Shown here: positions 62,433 through 64,000 of the stretch, in pieces | Layout: every line of letters begins with the position of its first letter | Position numbering within the stretch: position 1 is the stretch's first letter | From: Bradyrhizobium diazoefficiens | GTDB taxonomy: Bacteria; Pseudomonadota; Alphaproteobacteria; Rhizobiales; Xanthobacteraceae | DNA: 64,000 nucleotides | NCBI RefSeq assembly: GCF_018129965.1 | Contig: NZ_JAFCKW010000002.1 | Location: 496,001-560,000, forward strand | Direction: 5' to 3' | Translations under genes and position numbers: made by a program | Notes under the pieces: generated by a model | The model's input: only the letters and a program-made list of their open reading frames with translations | What the model was told of the DNA's origin: nothing | Database searches by the model: none

Positions 62433-63524
62433 ATGAAACGCCGTACATTCCTTGCGGGCGGCGCGGTTGCCGGCGCGACGACGCTGGTTGCCGCACCTGC
62501 GATCGCCCAATCGCAGCCCGAGATCAAATGGCGCCTCACGTCGAGCTTTCCGAAATCGCTCGACACCATCTACGGCACCGCGCAGACCTTCGCGAAATAC
62601 GTCGCCGAGGCAACCGACAACAAATTCCAGATCCAGACTTTTGCCGCCGGTGAACTCGTTCCCGGCCTGCAGGCGCTCGACGCCGTCAGCGTCGCCACCG
62701 TCGAGATGGCGCAGACGCCGCTCTATTTCTACATCGGCAAGGAGCCGGCGCTGGCCTATGCCACCGGCGCGCCGTTCGGCATGAACCATCGCCACCAGGA
62801 GTCCTGGTGGTATTTCGGCGGCGGTGCCGATCTCGCCAACGAGGCGCTGAAGCCGTTTAAGACCCACGCCATCCTTTGCGGCAATTCGGGCACCCAGATG
62901 GGCGGCTGGTTCCGCAAGGAGATCAAGACGGTCGACGATCTCAAGGGCCTCAAATTCCGCATCGCAGGCATGGGCGGCCACGTGCTGGCGCGGCTCGGCG
63001 TGGTGCCGCAGCAGCTCGCGGGCGGCGACATCTATGCGGCGCTGGAGAAGGGTTCGCTCGACGCGGTCGAGTTCGTCGGTCCCTATGACGACGAGAAGCT
63101 CGGTTTCCAGAAGGTCGCCAAATACTATTACTTCCCCGGCTGGTGGGAAGGCGGCGCCATGCTGCACATGATCGTCAACGACGAGAAGTGGGCGAGCCTG
63201 CCCAAGCACTACCAGGCGGTCGTCAATCAGGCTGCTTCCGCAGCCGGCGCCTGGATGCTCGAGAAATACGACAGCGTGAATCCGGCGGCGTTGAAGCGGC
63301 TGATCGCCAACGGCGCGGAGCTGAAGGCGTTTCCGCAGCCGGTGCTGGAGGCTTGCTACAGCGCGACCCAGGACCACCTGAACGAGCTCGCCGCCAAGAG
63401 CGACCTGTTCAAGCGCACCAAGGAAAGCCACGACGCGTATATGAAGGAACTGCTGTTCTACACGCAGATCGCGGAGAACTTCTACGACAACTATCTGCTC
63501 AGCAAGATGCGCAACAAGAGCTGA
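62433..63524 (+). CDS. TRAP transporter receptor (DctP family), Tat-exported
   Basis: 363 residues from the ATG at 62433 (MKRRTFLAGGAVAGATTLVA), a Tat-type leader with RR and cleavage near AIAQS. An upstream start is possible but would spoil the leader. The DctP fold is recognised by FPKSLDTIYGTAQTFAKYVA, ELVPGLQALDAVSVATVEMA, LKGLKFRIAGMGGHVLARLG and QLAGGDIYAALEKGSLDAVE. No DctQ or DctM gene follows. The YFPGWWEGG segment suggests the mannitol/chloroaromatic or 2-keto acid receptor subfamily, which remains tentative. Confidence 0.92.
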   Translation: MKRRTFLAGGAVAGATTLVAAPAIAQSQPEIKWRLTSSFPKSLDTIYGTAQTFAKYVAEATDNKFQIQTFAAGELVPGLQALDAVSVATVEMAQTPLYFYIGKEPALAYATGAPFGMNHRHQESWWYFGGGADLANEALKPFKTHAILCGNSGTQMGGWFRKEIKTVDDLKGLKFRIAGMGGHVLARLGVVPQQLAGGDIYAALEKGSLDAVEFVGPYDDEKLGFQKVAKYYYFPGWWEGGAMLHMIVNDEKWASLPKHYQAVVNQAASAAGAWMLEKYDSVNPAALKRLIANGAELKAFPQPVLEACYSATQDHLNELAAKSDLFKRTKESHDAYMKELLFYTQIAENFYDNYLLSKMRNKS

Positions 63525-63537
63525 TGGCGAGAAGAGC

Positions 63538-63561
63538 GGGCGCGGTGTTTACGCCGCGCCC
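63538..63561. terminator. Hairpin between convergent TRAP receptor and ABC ATPase genes
   Basis: GGGCGCGG-TGTTTACG-CCGCGCCC is an eight-pair stem with an eight-base loop. It begins 14 bases after the TRAP receptor stop and overlaps the last codons of the opposing gene. There is no T-tract, so it may act as a weak or rho-assisted terminator. Confidence 0.4.
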
Positions 63562-64000
63562 AATCCCAGCTTCGCATAGATGCGCCGCGCATAGACGCCG
63601 AACGCATCGGTGGTCTTGAGCGGCAGGTCGCGGGGGAAGGGCAGGTCGATGGGGAAATAGTCGGCCATCTTCGCCGGACCCGCCGTCAGCACCGCGCAGT
63701 GCGAGGACAGGAACACCGCTTCCTGGATCGAGTGCGTAACGAAGATGATGGTCTTGCCGCTCTCGCGCCAGATCCGCAGCATCTCCAGATTCATCTGCTC
63801 GCGCGTCAGCGCATCCAGCGCGCCGAACGGTTCGTCCATCAGGATCAGCTTGGGGTCGTGAATGAAGGCGCGTGCGATCGCGGTGCGCTGCTGCATGCCC
63901 CCCGAGAGCTCTCGCGGATATTTCTGCTCGTAGCCCGAGAGTCCGACGAGGTTGAGCAGATCGCGCGCGCGCTCGCGTGCGACCTTGACCGGCAGGCCGA
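63549..64000 (-). CDS. ABC transporter ATPase of the nitrate/sulfonate/taurine type, N-terminus beyond window
   Basis: The last 150 codons or so are visible. The signature ELSGGMQQRTAIARA lies near 63900, followed by LILMDEPFGALDALT (Walker B) and IIFVTHSIQEAVFLS (H-loop). The closing segment (DYFPIDLPFPRDLPLKTT) fits the SsuB/TauB/NrtD group. Walker A and the start codon lie to the right of the window. Its permease and receptor should lie beyond the edge. It converges with the TRAP receptor gene. Confidence 0.9.
   Translation of the reverse strand, partial: GLPVKVARERARDLLNLVGLSGYEQKYPRELSGGMQQRTAIARAFIHDPKLILMDEPFGALDALTREQMNLEMLRIWRESGKTIIFVTHSIQEAVFLSSHCAVLTAGPAKMADYFPIDLPFPRDLPLKTTDAFGVYARRIYAKLGLGAA

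Overview
The window is about 64 kb of GC-rich chromosome from an alphaproteobacterium, most likely Bradyrhizobium or a close relative in the Nitrobacteraceae. The reasons are the type II glutamine synthetase behind a sigma-54 promoter, a DUF2735-type small gene beside it, the fused malic enzyme, many orphan solute-binding proteins, and short palindromic intergenic repeats typical of that group. I saw no rRNA, tRNA, CRISPR array, transposase, integrase or phage gene, so this reads as core or stable accessory chromosome rather than an island.

Layout. 1-3.7 kb: a minus-strand ugp-type operon (metallophosphoesterase, two permeases, binding protein cut by the left edge) with a candidate Pho box. 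3.7-10 kb: selO diverging from aspS, then a malic enzyme fused to a phosphotransacetylase-like domain. 10-14.8 kb: DoxX, a small conserved gene, an AraC regulator divergent from an autotransporter. 15-21.2 kb: envelope genes (DHFR-like protein, polysaccharide deacetylase, glutathione peroxidase, L,D-transpeptidase, CreA-like protein and three small secreted proteins). 21.2-29.4 kb: a MocR regulator divergent from a flavin-binding split-barrel protein, an M20 deacylase, the kynurenine operon (formamidase, tryptophan dioxygenase, kynureninase), a metal/cobalamin-binding-like protein and a PaaI-type thioesterase. 29.4-34.2 kb: a GNAT protein, small hypotheticals, DUF2161, SDR, SGNH hydrolase, a protein phosphatase and an MliC-like protein. 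34.2-36.1 kb: the DUF2735 gene and glnII. 36.2-40 kb: two double-domain GrlR-like paralogues around a ModA-like protein, a Sel1-repeat protein and a cytochrome c. 40-48.1 kb: a LysR/Bug-receptor pair and a four-gene catabolic operon (amidohydrolase, CoA transferase, Old Yellow Enzyme, Liv-type receptor) divergent from an IclR regulator. 48.2-53.2 kb: ABC-F ATPase, MBL hydrolase, PsiF-repeat protein and two alpha/beta hydrolases. 53.9-58.4 kb: a c-di-GMP-type operon (DUF2336, PilZ, HD-GYP), an AraC regulator and an FMN reductase. 58.5-64 kb: a chemoreceptor, a DUF2778/Tlde1-like L,D-transpeptidase, a small protein, a TRAP receptor and an ABC ATPase cut by the right edge.

How the genes work together. 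Several units appear complete enough to state a job: phosphate-controlled scavenging of glycerophosphodiesters (ugp), tryptophan to anthranilate (kyn), nitrogen-controlled glutamine synthesis (glnII) and a c-di-GMP response operon. The least described parts are the IclR-linked catabolic operon with its unusual Old Yellow Enzyme, and the pair of tandem-domain GrlR-like proteins far from any type III secretion genes. All family calls come from reading motifs by eye. No database search was run.
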